A stretch of 64,000 nt of DNA, from the IMG/VR virus record IMGVR_UViG_3300032286_000925, positions 31,386 to 95,385 of that record. The stretch is one strand, 5' to 3'. Every line of letters starts with the position of its first letter. Position 1 is the first letter of the stretch. Below the pieces are notes generated by a model, which made no database searches, was not told the DNA's origin, and saw only the letters and a program-made list of their open reading frames with translations. Positions 16,019-22,167 of this stretch are shown one piece after another. A program made the translations under genes and the position numbers. This stretch comes from a virus.

Positions 16019-16028
16019 CTTAGCCTCA

Positions 16029-16238
16029 CTACTCACCTTCACCCACACCCTCACACATCTGAATAGCAGTCTCTTCCCCAGCGTCTTTATATTGTTCCCA
16101 ACAGGAGACAGGGGTAGGAGTAGGTGCCGGATTCTGCTTTCCCTTAAGCAAGAAGAATCCATAAGCTAAGCACCCAAGCATTGCAACAACAATTAGCGCA
16201 AATGCAGCAATCTCTTTTTTAGTTATCTCTTCATTCAT
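16029..16238 (-). CDS. Small single-pass membrane protein
   Basis: 69 residues from ATG 16238, which has a strong AAAGGAGAATCTA site. A charged N terminus (MNEEITKKE) precedes one membrane helix (AAFALIVVAMLGCLAYGFFL), a Pro/Thr linker (NPAPTPTPV) and a short domain with two Cys. Probably type I/II inner-membrane protein of unknown role. Confidence 0.6.
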   Translation of the reverse strand: MNEEITKKEIAAFALIVVAMLGCLAYGFFLLKGKQNPAPTPTPVSCWEQYKDAGEETAIQMCEGVGEGE

Positions 16239-16458
16239 TAGATTCTCCTTTAATAAGTTCAACAGCCTCGCAAAAACAATAGCCAAGTTGATTATGCCCA
16301 CCATCCAAAGTGCATTTGCTATTCTCTGCTAGCAGTTTGATGATGCGATTACGTTCTTCTGTTTTAATAAAGCTTTCATATGAAGCTTGCTGTTGACGAA
16401 CAATTCCTCGTCTAATATCAATAGCTTCTTGCTCCGGGTCATGCGGGTAGTCATTCAT
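16231..16458 (-). CDS. Small helical protein, ERxRI family
   Basis: 75 residues from ATG 16458 (AAAGGAGAGACGA upstream). Holds TEERNRIIKLLAENSKC and ends VELIKGESNE. Same plan as the next two genes and the one at 19286: a charged helix with ER-x-RII, then a closing LI helix. Two Cys and a His (C-x8-H, CFC) could bind zinc. Function unknown. Confidence 0.6.
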   Translation of the reverse strand: MNDYPHDPEQEAIDIRRGIVRQQQASYESFIKTEERNRIIKLLAENSKCTLDGGHNQLGYCFCEAVELIKGESNE

Positions 16459-16642
16459 TCGTCTCTCCTTTGATAAGGTCAATAGCAGTCTCAAGACCGT
16501 CTAGGTACTCACGGTCAACAAGCATTGGATTGCTTACTCTTTCAATCTCTGCCTTTAGCAGTTCAATAATGCGTTCACGCTCACGCTCAACAGCACGAGC
16601 TCTACCCTTTAGGGAATCCTCTACTGTAATCCATTTACTCAT
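16451..16642 (-). CDS. Small helical protein, ERxRI family
   Basis: 63 residues. VERERERIIELLKAEIERV is followed by YLDGLETAIDLIKGETNE, near-identical at its end to the neighbouring protein's LIKGESNE. Overlaps both neighbours. Clear paralogue; probable coiled-coil or adaptor. Confidence 0.6.
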   Translation of the reverse strand: MSKWITVEDSLKGRARAVERERERIIELLKAEIERVSNPMLVDREYLDGLETAIDLIKGETNE

Positions 16643-16839
16643 TACGTCATTCTTTCTATTAGTTCGATATGCTCACGAACAGCTCTACAACGAGCATGGG
16701 TCCGCATTATTTTTGCATTTCTGCAGTATTCATAGTCACACGCAAGGTTATTAAGTGCCTCAATGATTCGAGTACGTTCCTCACGTCGACCAACTTCTTC
16801 TCCAGCCATCCAGATGATTCTAGCCTCTTCATCATCCAT
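16642..16839 (-). CDS. Small helical protein, ERxRI family
   Basis: 65 residues. GRREERTRIIEALNNLA, then CDYEYC and HARCRAVREHIELIERM: same ER-x-RII start as the two following proteins with Cys/His added in the middle. Begins 2 bp after the C5 methyltransferase gene's end. Confidence 0.6.
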   Translation of the reverse strand: MDDEEARIIWMAGEEVGRREERTRIIEALNNLACDYEYCRNAKIMRTHARCRAVREHIELIERMT

Positions 16840-16840
16840 A

Positions 16841-17449
16841 CTACTCCGCTACCTCCAATGAGTCAATAGCATCTTGCAGAATAGCAAGACCAGTCTCTGG
16901 GTGTACGCAGTTACGCAAAATCTGTCTTTTGTTGGAGAGTTTGTACTTACTTAGGTCTATACCATGAAGTTTTTGTAGCCCTGGAATCTGTAAATCTCTC
17001 AGGTTCTCTACAACCTTAGGTAACTCATTAATAGTAAAACTTGCCCAGTAAAGGTGCCTGTTTATCTTCTGAGGGTCCATCATTGCAGGATAGTAAGGAA
17101 CAACATTCTCTACAACCCATAAAGCTTTTGAGTGATACTTCAAGAACACAATCTCTTCATAAAGAGTCATGTCTGGATACTTAGGCTCAGTGCCACGGAA
17201 TCTTACACCAATGTTGTATCTAAAAGACGAGTGGCTTTGACAGGGAGGAGAAGACCAAATAAAGTCAAACTCTTCATGGTGCTCCAATAAGAACTGATGC
17301 GCATCCCCCACAACTACGGTGTCATTTGGGTACAAGTCTGCATAGACAGCAGCTATATCGGGGTTGTACTCAACAGCAGTGACTTCATGCTCGTCACCCC
17401 AAAGTCTTCGGTTGCCACCAATACCAGCGTATAAGTTTAAAATCTTCAT
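16841..17449 (-). CDS. DNA (cytosine-5) methyltransferase
   Basis: 202 residues. Motif I LYAGIGGNRR (residues 6-15), motif IV PPCQ with catalytic C70, motif VI VVENV near residue 112, and a final motif NKRQILRNCVHPETGLAI. It transfers methyl from SAM to cytosine C5. It is short for the family (usually over 300 residues), with little room for a target-recognition domain, so site choice may need a partner or be loose. GGAA precedes the ATG. Confidence 0.8.
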   Translation of the reverse strand: MKILNLYAGIGGNRRLWGDEHEVTAVEYNPDIAAVYADLYPNDTVVVGDAHQFLLEHHEEFDFIWSSPPCQSHSSFRYNIGVRFRGTEPKYPDMTLYEEIVFLKYHSKALWVVENVVPYYPAMMDPQKINRHLYWASFTINELPKVVENLRDLQIPGLQKLHGIDLSKYKLSNKRQILRNCVHPETGLAILQDAIDSLEVAE

Positions 17450-17456
17450 AAGTTCC

Positions 17457-17660
17457 TTAATAAACTATGTTCGGTTCTTCGAGCACACCGTGACGTTTTC
17501 TAGCAGCCATACACCCAGCCTCCCAAAGATGTCTAGCGTATTGGCCGTTAACCCCACCACTCCAAAGCTCAATGTTTTTAGTTCCATCTGCATTTCTTGC
17601 AAGGTTTTTCTTAGGAACCTCAAGATTACAGTTTGCACAGATGTAGTTATCAGTAGACAA
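17457..17660 (-). CDS. Small zinc protein with C-terminal EEPNIVY tail
   Basis: 67 residues from a TTG start that overlaps the stop of the upstream gene. N-terminal CANCNLEVPKKNL looks like half a zinc site; a later Cys (EAGCMAARKRHG) may complete it. The last seven residues EEPNIVY match those of the next four genes upstream. Function unknown. Confidence 0.6.
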   Translation of the reverse strand: MSTDNYICANCNLEVPKKNLARNADGTKNIELWSGGVNGQYARHLWEAGCMAARKRHGVLEEPNIVY

Positions 17661-17937
17661 TGTCTGGCTCTTCTCTAGGTGCTAATCCAGATTCTTTAAT
17701 CCAACGCTCAGCAAGGTCTACCTGAACCCCTTGGGTCAAAGTCAGGAAGTCAGTACTACCATCAAGAACGTTGTTATTAAAAAGGTGAATAAGTATTCTA
17801 GCATTTGAATAAGGGTCTCCAGGACCATCCTTCTTACTCTCCCATAGGTTCCTGTCATAGCTAGGAATACTGTAGTAGTTAGTGAGTCTGTACTTAAAGA
17901 CTCCAGAATGCGAGACTTCTACTTCATTAATAGACAA
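17650..17937 (-). CDS. Hypothetical protein with C-terminal EEPDIVY tail
   Basis: 95 residues from TTG 17937. YRLTNYYSIPSYDRN is followed by a helical half (ARILIHLFNNNVLDGSTDFL, LAERWIKESGL). It resembles the protein at 17927-18184 in the order IL-hxHhF, LT, and W-x-KxS-L, so the two are probably paralogues. Ends EEPDIVY. Unknown function. Confidence 0.6.
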   Translation of the reverse strand: MSINEVEVSHSGVFKYRLTNYYSIPSYDRNLWESKKDGPGDPYSNARILIHLFNNNVLDGSTDFLTLTQGVQVDLAERWIKESGLAPREEPDIVY

Positions 17938-18184
17938 TGTTCCCCTCTTCCTTGTTCAACACTATCAGTTCCGATTGCTTATACCAAGCACTGGATAAAT
18001 ATAACTTTTCGGGCCCAGTAAGGGCATCAAATGCCATCTGATCCATACCAAACAAAGCAGACCTAAACATATGCACTAAGAGTATCTTTTTATCCTCTTC
18101 TAGAGCATTTTGATACCTATCTTGATTAGTAGTGCTAAGGCTAAAGAAGTTAGTGCAATCAAGAGTTTTACCTTTATACTTCAT
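17927..18184 (-). CDS. Hypothetical protein with C-terminal EEGNIVY tail
   Basis: 85 residues from ATG 18184 (GAGTGAGA upstream; the frame extends to 18220 without a good start). LDCTNFFSLSTTNQDRYQNA, then ILLVHMFRSALFGMD and LSSAWYKQSELI. Probable paralogue of the gene just downstream. Ends KEEGNIVY. Confidence 0.6.
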   Translation of the reverse strand: MKYKGKTLDCTNFFSLSTTNQDRYQNALEEDKKILLVHMFRSALFGMDQMAFDALTGPEKLYLSSAWYKQSELIVLNKEEGNIVY

Positions 18185-18191
18185 TCTCACT

Positions 18192-18374
18192 CTAGTAAAC
18201 AACATCTGGCTCCTCACCATCCCAAAGACTCGGTCTTATCCCAGCCTTCTTAACTTCATCCAAAAACGTATTCAAATGCTCTAAGCTACAAAAATCTCCC
18301 CAATGCGTAGTTGGGTACTTAGGCATATTACTGGCAATAGTTTCGCCACATTCGTTGCAAATAGGTTCTTTCAT
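18192..18374 (-). CDS. Zinc mini protein with C-terminal EEPDVVY tail
   Basis: 60 residues. ICNECGETIASN and FCSLEHLNTFL form a treble-clef-like C2-C/H zinc pattern. Ends GEEPDVVY. Transcribed from a leaderless promoter directly upstream, probably together with the following EE-IVY genes. Confidence 0.65.
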   Translation of the reverse strand: MKEPICNECGETIASNMPKYPTTHWGDFCSLEHLNTFLDEVKKAGIRPSLWDGEEPDVVY

Positions 18375-18409
18375 ACTCTAACCTTACCGACGTCGACGAC
18401 ATTTGTCAA
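18375..18409 (-). promoter_or_regulatory. Leaderless promoter with palindromic spacer
   Basis: Minus strand: TTGACA (18409-18404), 17-bp spacer, TAAGGT (18386-18381), 6 bp, ATG at 18374. The spacer contains TCGTCGACGTC, identical to the spacer core at 15230-15246. Confidence 0.75.
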
Positions 18410-18413
18410 CTTC

Positions 18414-18608
18414 TTAATAGACAATATCTTCTTCTTCTGCATTATCAAAAGCTAGCTCACACTGCCCGGAACAGACAGCCACAGTGTCCTCTGGAAAAGT
18501 GTCCCAATCGTACTCAGACAACCACCTAGCACAGAACCCACAGCGAATCCGCTTAATGTCCCAACTAAGGTCTTTGCTAACAAAACTCTTTCTAGTTCTA
18601 CGAAACAT
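18414..18608 (-). CDS. Zinc mini protein with C-terminal EEEDIVY tail
   Basis: 64 residues. CGFCARWLSEYDWDTFPED then VCSGQCELAFDNA give a C2-C2 zinc-ribbon. Ends AEEEDIVY. It is followed by a promoter, not by an overlapping gene, so its tail is not explained by overlap with another start codon. Confidence 0.6.
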   Translation of the reverse strand: MFRRTRKSFVSKDLSWDIKRIRCGFCARWLSEYDWDTFPEDTVAVCSGQCELAFDNAEEEDIVY

Positions 18609-18717
18609 TTTTAATCTTTCTTTGAGCTCTTTTAGCCTGTTCGTACAGACGCTTCTTTTGCATCTGGCGATTGAAGCGAATCTCTTTCATGAGTTTTTCA
18701 TATTCTTCATTTGTCAT
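18598..18717 (-). CDS. Very small basic helical protein
   Basis: 39 residues, MTNEEYEKLMKEIRFNRQMQ continuing to KKRLYEQAKRAQRKIKNVS. Start ATG 18717 follows AAAGAATGACAA, and it overlaps the next gene by 11 bp. All-helix, basic; lies between the tRNA and the EE-IVY genes. Unknown function. Confidence 0.5.
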   Translation of the reverse strand: MTNEEYEKLMKEIRFNRQMQKKRLYEQAKRAQRKIKNVS

Positions 18718-18740
18718 TTGTCATTCTTTCTTTATGGACG

Positions 18741-18814
18741 TCGAGGATGTCGGACTTGAACCGACGACCGAACGATTATGAGTCGTTTGCTCTAACCTGC
18801 TGAGCTAATCCTCG
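18741..18814 (-). tRNA. tRNA with CAU anticodon (Met, or Ile2)
   Basis: Full cloverleaf: acceptor CGAGGAT/ATCCTCG (7 of 7), D stem GCTC/GAGC, anticodon stem AACGA/TCGTT with loop CTCATAA, T arm GTCGG-TTCAAGT-CCGAC, A73. No CCA is encoded. C1:G72 and the sequence suit an elongator tRNA; a CAU anticodon could also be read by TilS as isoleucine. Its 5' end overlaps the stop of the metalloprotease-like gene by 10 bp. Confidence 0.9.
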
Positions 18815-19152
18815 CTTATAAGCCACTCTATCAGTTCTGGATTATCTCGCATAACCATAATCAACGAGTTCTCCCATACACCAATAAAATAATGCTCCCA
18901 AGCTTCAAAATCATCCGATTTCTTTGGCTTGACAGAGTTATCAAAAATCATCCTAGCTGCGTGGAGGACTTCGTGCATAACAGTCACTTTCTTCTTGCTT
19001 ACATGCATCTGAGAGTCTATCACGATGATATTCTGTGTGTCAATAGTATAACCATAACTACCGTCATTTAACATACCATCTTGCTTTTGGGTACGCTCGA
19101 TGATCTCGAAGACTTGCACTCCGATTTTAACGCTTTTAGGGAACTCAGCCAT
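18805..19152 (-). CDS. ImmA/IrrE- or SprT-like metalloprotease domain protein
   Basis: 115 residues with HEVLH at 60-64 (HExxH zinc site) and a preceding beta hairpin (YGYTIDTQNIIVIDSQ). Such proteins cleave repressors or other partners in phages; the target is unknown. GGAGGAG precedes the ATG. Transcribed from the promoter at 19203-19232; its last codons lie inside the tRNA. Confidence 0.7.
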   Translation of the reverse strand: MAEFPKSVKIGVQVFEIIERTQKQDGMLNDGSYGYTIDTQNIIVIDSQMHVSKKKVTVMHEVLHAARMIFDNSVKPKKSDDFEAWEHYFIGVWENSLIMVMRDNPELIEWLISED

Positions 19153-19202
19153 TTCTCCTCCACCTACATTTTACTACAGGTAAACACAGGGCACAATGAA
19201 GG

Positions 19203-19232
19203 AGTTATATAATAATGTATCACTTTTGTACA
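19203..19232 (-). promoter_or_regulatory. Repeated 30-bp promoter (copy 1)
   Basis: Minus strand: TGTACA, 17-bp spacer, TATAAC. 29 of 30 bases equal the plus-strand copy at 34250-34279. It lies 51 bp upstream of the metalloprotease-like gene start. Confidence 0.7.
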
Positions 19233-19285
19233 CACATATTTTAGAGGGGGCGTATAACTTTAAAACTAAGTTTATACAAGATTTT

Positions 19286-19534
19286 TTAGAAAACCTGGTC
19301 TTTATCCAGTAGATTGATTAAATCAGTTGCTGTAAGAAAAACTTCATCAAATACTAGATTTCCCTCAGAATCTAAGTGCTGGAGACTATTCTCCAAGATT
19401 AGTTGCTTAATCCTGTCTCTCTCAAACCTGATGCCTATTTCAGCTCCAGCCATCATTCCATTATCAAAAGCTTCTTCAGTCGACCACCAAAAAAGCCAAC
19501 CTATAAACTTTTTAACTAAATAATTAGACTTCAT
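19286..19534 (-). CDS. Small helical protein, ERxRI family
   Basis: 82 residues if started at ATG 19534 (GGGGA just upstream; ATG 19543 or GTG 19555 are alternatives, so the start is unsure). Contains GIRFERDRIKQLILENSLQH and a closing FLTATDLINLLDK, the same plan as the three proteins at 16231-16839. Starts inside the end of the N6 methyltransferase gene. Confidence 0.55.
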   Translation of the reverse strand: MKSNYLVKKFIGWLFWWSTEEAFDNGMMAGAEIGIRFERDRIKQLILENSLQHLDSEGNLVFDEVFLTATDLINLLDKDQVF

Positions 19535-20078
19535 TTCCCCAAACATCCCAGCCACTCATCGGCCTACGAGCAAACATTTCAAGTTTTGATTGGTCTGGGT
19601 ACAGACGCTCAATCCTTCGGTGGATTTCGTCTGGCTTCCTCGAGTGCTCCATCTTTGCAGCAAGAACCACATGGGGAACACCCTCGTCCGCAAGGGGTAG
19701 GGGTCGGCCCTTGGTAACGTTTGAAGCAACAATAACAAACTCCGTTGTCGGTTTTACGATGCTCGGGCGGACGCCTTGCGCGCCGATTGGAGTTAGGCCG
19801 TCCTTGCGAGTCTTCACCCATGTAAATGCAACTCCTCTATATGTAAGTCCCCATGCTCGGAGAAGATCGATGGCAAAGTCCAGACGAGGTGAAGTTACCC
19901 ACATGAATACAACGCCCGGCTTGTTTAAGACACTTTGTATATCCATCGCTATCAAATCTTCATCTGACATGGTTGGGTAGAACTTTGCAGCGGCACCCAT
20001 TTTGTCCTGAGCACCATAGTAAGACCATGGCGGATCCATCAGGATAACGTCATACTTCTTATCTGGAAGTGATGTCAT
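19524..20078 (-). CDS. MT-A70-type adenine-N6 methyltransferase
   Basis: 184 residues. Catalytic DPPW at 15-18 (ILMDPPWSYYG), then FMWVTSPRLD and FTWVKTRKDG, and a late EMFARRPMSGWDVWGNE, all standard for the MT-A70 family. It methylates adenine in DNA with SAM, most likely to protect phage DNA from restriction. Its neighbour group includes a C5 methyltransferase 2.5 kb away. Confidence 0.85.
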   Translation of the reverse strand: MTSLPDKKYDVILMDPPWSYYGAQDKMGAAAKFYPTMSDEDLIAMDIQSVLNKPGVVFMWVTSPRLDFAIDLLRAWGLTYRGVAFTWVKTRKDGLTPIGAQGVRPSIVKPTTEFVIVASNVTKGRPLPLADEGVPHVVLAAKMEHSRKPDEIHRRIERLYPDQSKLEMFARRPMSGWDVWGNEV

Positions 20079-20282
20079 GTTGTATTTTTTGTCTCCGTAA
20101 TAAGGGGGATTATAGAGACAGTCTACACCACATATTGATAATTAATTTGGAAGACCTAGTACTGACTTTCCCCAAGTTTGGACCTTGGTTCCAGAGGTTC
20201 CCACTTACATTTCTGTAAGTCGTCTCAAGCATTTCTGCTCTGCTGGTTGGTCTTGTGGACTCAGCAGTAAAGAGCCTATAGA
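20079..20282. other. Noncoding region with hairpins
   Basis: No gene seen. Contains a perfect hairpin ACTTACA-TTTC-TGTAAGT (about 20205-20222) and CCAAG-TTTGGAC-CTTGG (about 20174-20190), a 5-bp stem with a 7-base loop like an anticodon arm. No complete cloverleaf found. Confidence 0.4.
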
Positions 20283-20356
20283 GTGACCCTGTAGGAGTCG
20301 AACCTACGACCTGTGCGATCTAATTGCACCGCTCTTGCCAACTGAGCTAAGGGGCC
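20283..20356 (-). tRNA. tRNA with UAG anticodon (identity unclear)
   Basis: D arm GCTC-AGTTGGCAA-GAGC, anticodon stem GTGCA/CGCAC with loop ATTAGAT, and a perfect T arm GTAGG-TTCGACT-CCTAC. The anticodon reads UAG, for codon CUA (Leu), but the variable loop is only 5 bases whereas Leu tRNAs have a long one. The acceptor GGCCCCT/AGGGTCA has two mismatches (1:72, 3:70), and 31:39 is A-C. Could be a decayed or reassigned tRNA. Confidence 0.6.
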
Positions 20357-20762
20357 AACCAGATGCGCTCTGGCGGGCGGTCTACATTTTCTTGCGACGG
20401 CGAAACACACCAGTGGACTGTGTAGATTTGCACTACCGACTACTACTTCCGCGTCGACTCGTAGCACCTTGGCTACGCCAGTCCTTAGAGATTCCGTTGC
20501 CTAGGACGGGTAGACCGCTTTACGCTCTTTTGTCTACAAGCGTGGACTGCGAGGAATCGCACCTCGGAAACTCCTTACGAAGCACCTCTAGCTAATTTAT
20601 CCATGGTAGTCAATTAGCACAGCCCTAATCAGTAAGTCCCGTAGGAAGGCTACTTCGCCCAGTAATCTGGGTATTCCCGGGTGCGGTTTACTGAGTTGCA
20701 ACTACTCCCAAAGACGAAACAGTGGGCGGAGTTATCTACGCCTAGTTGCCATAACGTAGCAG
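20357..20762. ncRNA. Structured RNA block, possibly degenerate tRNAs
   Basis: Open reading frames here are not convincing. Two T-arm-like hairpins on the minus strand: CGAGG-TGCGATT-CCTCG (20548-20564) and GTAG-TGCAAAT-CTAC (about 20417-20431), each next to a CAGTCCA 3' end; the latter can pair with GGACTG about 65 bases upstream. At 20629-20694, TCAGTAA and TTACTGA (7 bp) enclose two hairpins, GTAG-GAAGG-CTAC and CCCAG-TAAT-CTGGG. These are tRNA-like but non-canonical (T-loop TGC instead of TTC). Confidence 0.35.
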
Positions 20763-21105
20763 TGGAGATGCGGGGAATCGAACCCCGGTCCAGTTAAGGA
20801 TCTATTGTTCTTCTACAAGCTTAGGTAGTTTATGTTACGGCTTAGATGTGTGACCTACCAGACCATCTAGTCGTTACCACTCTTTAAAGTCTTGTGGGAG
20901 AGACTTTTGTTTTGTCCTACTTATTTAAAACCTGACTGCCCACCTAGAACTAGTGCTTTGTCAGGGGCCTAAGCGTTGCGATTAAATCACGCGGCTAGAG
21001 CGTATGCAGATGTATTAGCATTTATTGTTTTGACAGATTCAAGAGATACTGTCATCTCTGCTTGCTTCACCAATTTCAGAATAACTGTCGAAACCAGTCA
21101 TCCCC
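20763..21105 (-). ncRNA. ssrA: tmRNA (ssrA)
   Basis: 343 nt. The 5' end GGGGATGACTGGTTTCGACA is the standard tmRNA start. The 3' end has the T arm CGGGG-TTCGATT-CCCCG and CATCTCC, which pairs with GGGGATG (7 bp, one G-U). The tag reading frame (20987-21019, minus) is GCT AAT ACA TCT GCA TAC GCT CTA GCC GCG then TGA, giving ANTSAYALAA. It rescues stalled ribosomes and marks the product for proteolysis. CCA is not encoded. Confidence 0.9.
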
Positions 21106-21135
21106 TCAATATTTAGTTATAAGTAAATTATAAGG

Positions 21136-21270
21136 CTAATCTACCTTGTTTACAAGCTTACGCTTGATTTTATCAAAAATCTTAGGACGTTTTTTAGACG
21201 CCTTACCATTCTGTCTTCCAGAACTTTTTACTTCCGAGACTGGCTTTCCGCCAGGCTTACCTTTTGCCAT
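21136..21270 (-). CDS. Small Lys/Gly-rich basic protein
   Basis: 44 residues: MAKGKPGGKPVSEVKSSGRQ, then NGKASKKRPKIFDKIKRKLV and NKVD. An excellent AAAGGAGATTAA site precedes ATG 21270. A disordered basic N terminus and a short amphipathic helix suggest nucleic-acid or membrane binding. Transcription may run on into the tmRNA 30 bp downstream. Confidence 0.65.
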   Translation of the reverse strand: MAKGKPGGKPVSEVKSSGRQNGKASKKRPKIFDKIKRKLVNKVD

Positions 21271-21315
21271 TTAATCTCCTTTGTTGAATATAAATATATT
21301 AGCAGATAATTTTGT

Positions 21316-21345
21316 GTTGCGCAACTCAATATAATTCATTATAAT
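21316..21345 (+). promoter_or_regulatory. Promoter with palindrome over -35
   Basis: TTGCGC (21317-21322), 17-bp spacer, TATAAT (21340-21345), leading to the gene at 21375. The -35 lies in the perfect palindrome GTTGCGCAAC (21316-21325), a plausible repressor site, perhaps for the gene's own product. Confidence 0.6.
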
Positions 21346-21374
21346 GGAACTACGTCTAAACATAAGGAGACAAA

Positions 21375-21848
21375 ATGACAACTAATCTGGTAGAAGAATA
21401 CTCAGAAAAAATAGAGCCACTATTAGAGCTGGCAAAGAAAGCCTACGGCTCTAGAAGCACTGCATCCCCACAACATGACGCATCTAGAAAGTACACCGAT
21501 TTGCTGGTCGAGTATTATGGCAAAGGCGGAAGCTTGTTAGATTTAGCTAGCAAACTAAAAGTAACTTATGCAGGCATGCGTAGAAGAATTATTACCTCTG
21601 AACTTCCATCTACAAAAAAGAGAACTAGAAGTAAAGCTACCGTAGTAGATGTTTCTACCGCTGCCGAGATGTTAAAAACACTCCAACAAACAGGACATAC
21701 AGAAGAATATCACAACGCTGTTTATAGAGTGTATGAAGAGCAAGGTATATCCTTAGGTAAGTTAGCAAAAGCAATGGGACTAAGTTCATCAAACCCTCTC
21801 TACTATGCAGTAGCTAAAGCTAGAATAGCAAAATCTGAACTAGTTTAA
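21375..21848 (+). CDS. Putative DNA-binding protein with two helix-turn-helix segments
   Basis: 157 residues with AAGGAGACAAA upstream. Residues about 53-75 (GSLLDLASKLKVTYAGMRRR) and about 125-150 (GISLGKLAKAMGLSSSNPLY) have helix-turn-helix spacing; the linker is basic (TKKRTRSKA). Probably a regulator. It is monocistronic: own promoter with palindrome and a strong terminator right after. Confidence 0.6.
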   Translation: MTTNLVEEYSEKIEPLLELAKKAYGSRSTASPQHDASRKYTDLLVEYYGKGGSLLDLASKLKVTYAGMRRRIITSELPSTKKRTRSKATVVDVSTAAEMLKTLQQTGHTEEYHNAVYRVYEEQGISLGKLAKAMGLSSSNPLYYAVAKARIAKSELV

Positions 21849-21857
21849 GGTTAATAA

Positions 21858-21888
21858 AAAAGCCCCTGATTTCTCAGGGGCCTTTTTA
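21858..21888. terminator. Bidirectional terminator
   Basis: GCCCCTGA-TTTC-TCAGGGGC (21862-21881) followed by a T-run, with an A-run on the other side. It serves the plus-strand DNA-binding gene and the minus-strand holin-like gene. Confidence 0.9.
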
Positions 21889-21897
21889 TTTATTCAG

Positions 21898-22167
21898 TTA
21901 TTCGCCTTTAGATGTTTTTTTGGTTTCAGCCAAAGCTGCCTCAGCTGAACTAGCAAACGCAATGTTAATTTCATCAGAGTCTAGTTTGCCATCTACAACA
22001 TAAGCACGAGCCAAAGACTCCGCAACTTCCATGATTCCAACAAAAGCAGCAATCAAAGCGGACTTCCATAGCTCGACGCCACCAATAGAACCAGCCGCTA
22101 AAACGGCACTGACTTTTAGAATTACAAGAGCAATTGTTCTTTTAAAGATTGTTAATACGAGTTTCAT
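21898..22167 (-). CDS. Holin-like small membrane protein (copy 2)
   Basis: 89 residues, two hydrophobic segments (about 10-28 and 33-55) then DGKLDSDEINIAF and a charged tail ending KKTSKGE. Paralogue of 11113-11409 but without a peptidase neighbour. It may be an antiholin or a separate membrane function. Confidence 0.55.
   Translation of the reverse strand: MKLVLTIFKRTIALVILKVSAVLAAGSIGGVELWKSALIAAFVGIMEVAESLARAYVVDGKLDSDEINIAFASSAEAALAETKKTSKGE

Noticed and set aside
20276-20595. Open frames crossing the tRNA block on both strands
   Set aside because: Their sequences follow the tRNA stems (for example LAQLARAVQLDRTGRRFDSY), a known shadow of tRNA genes.
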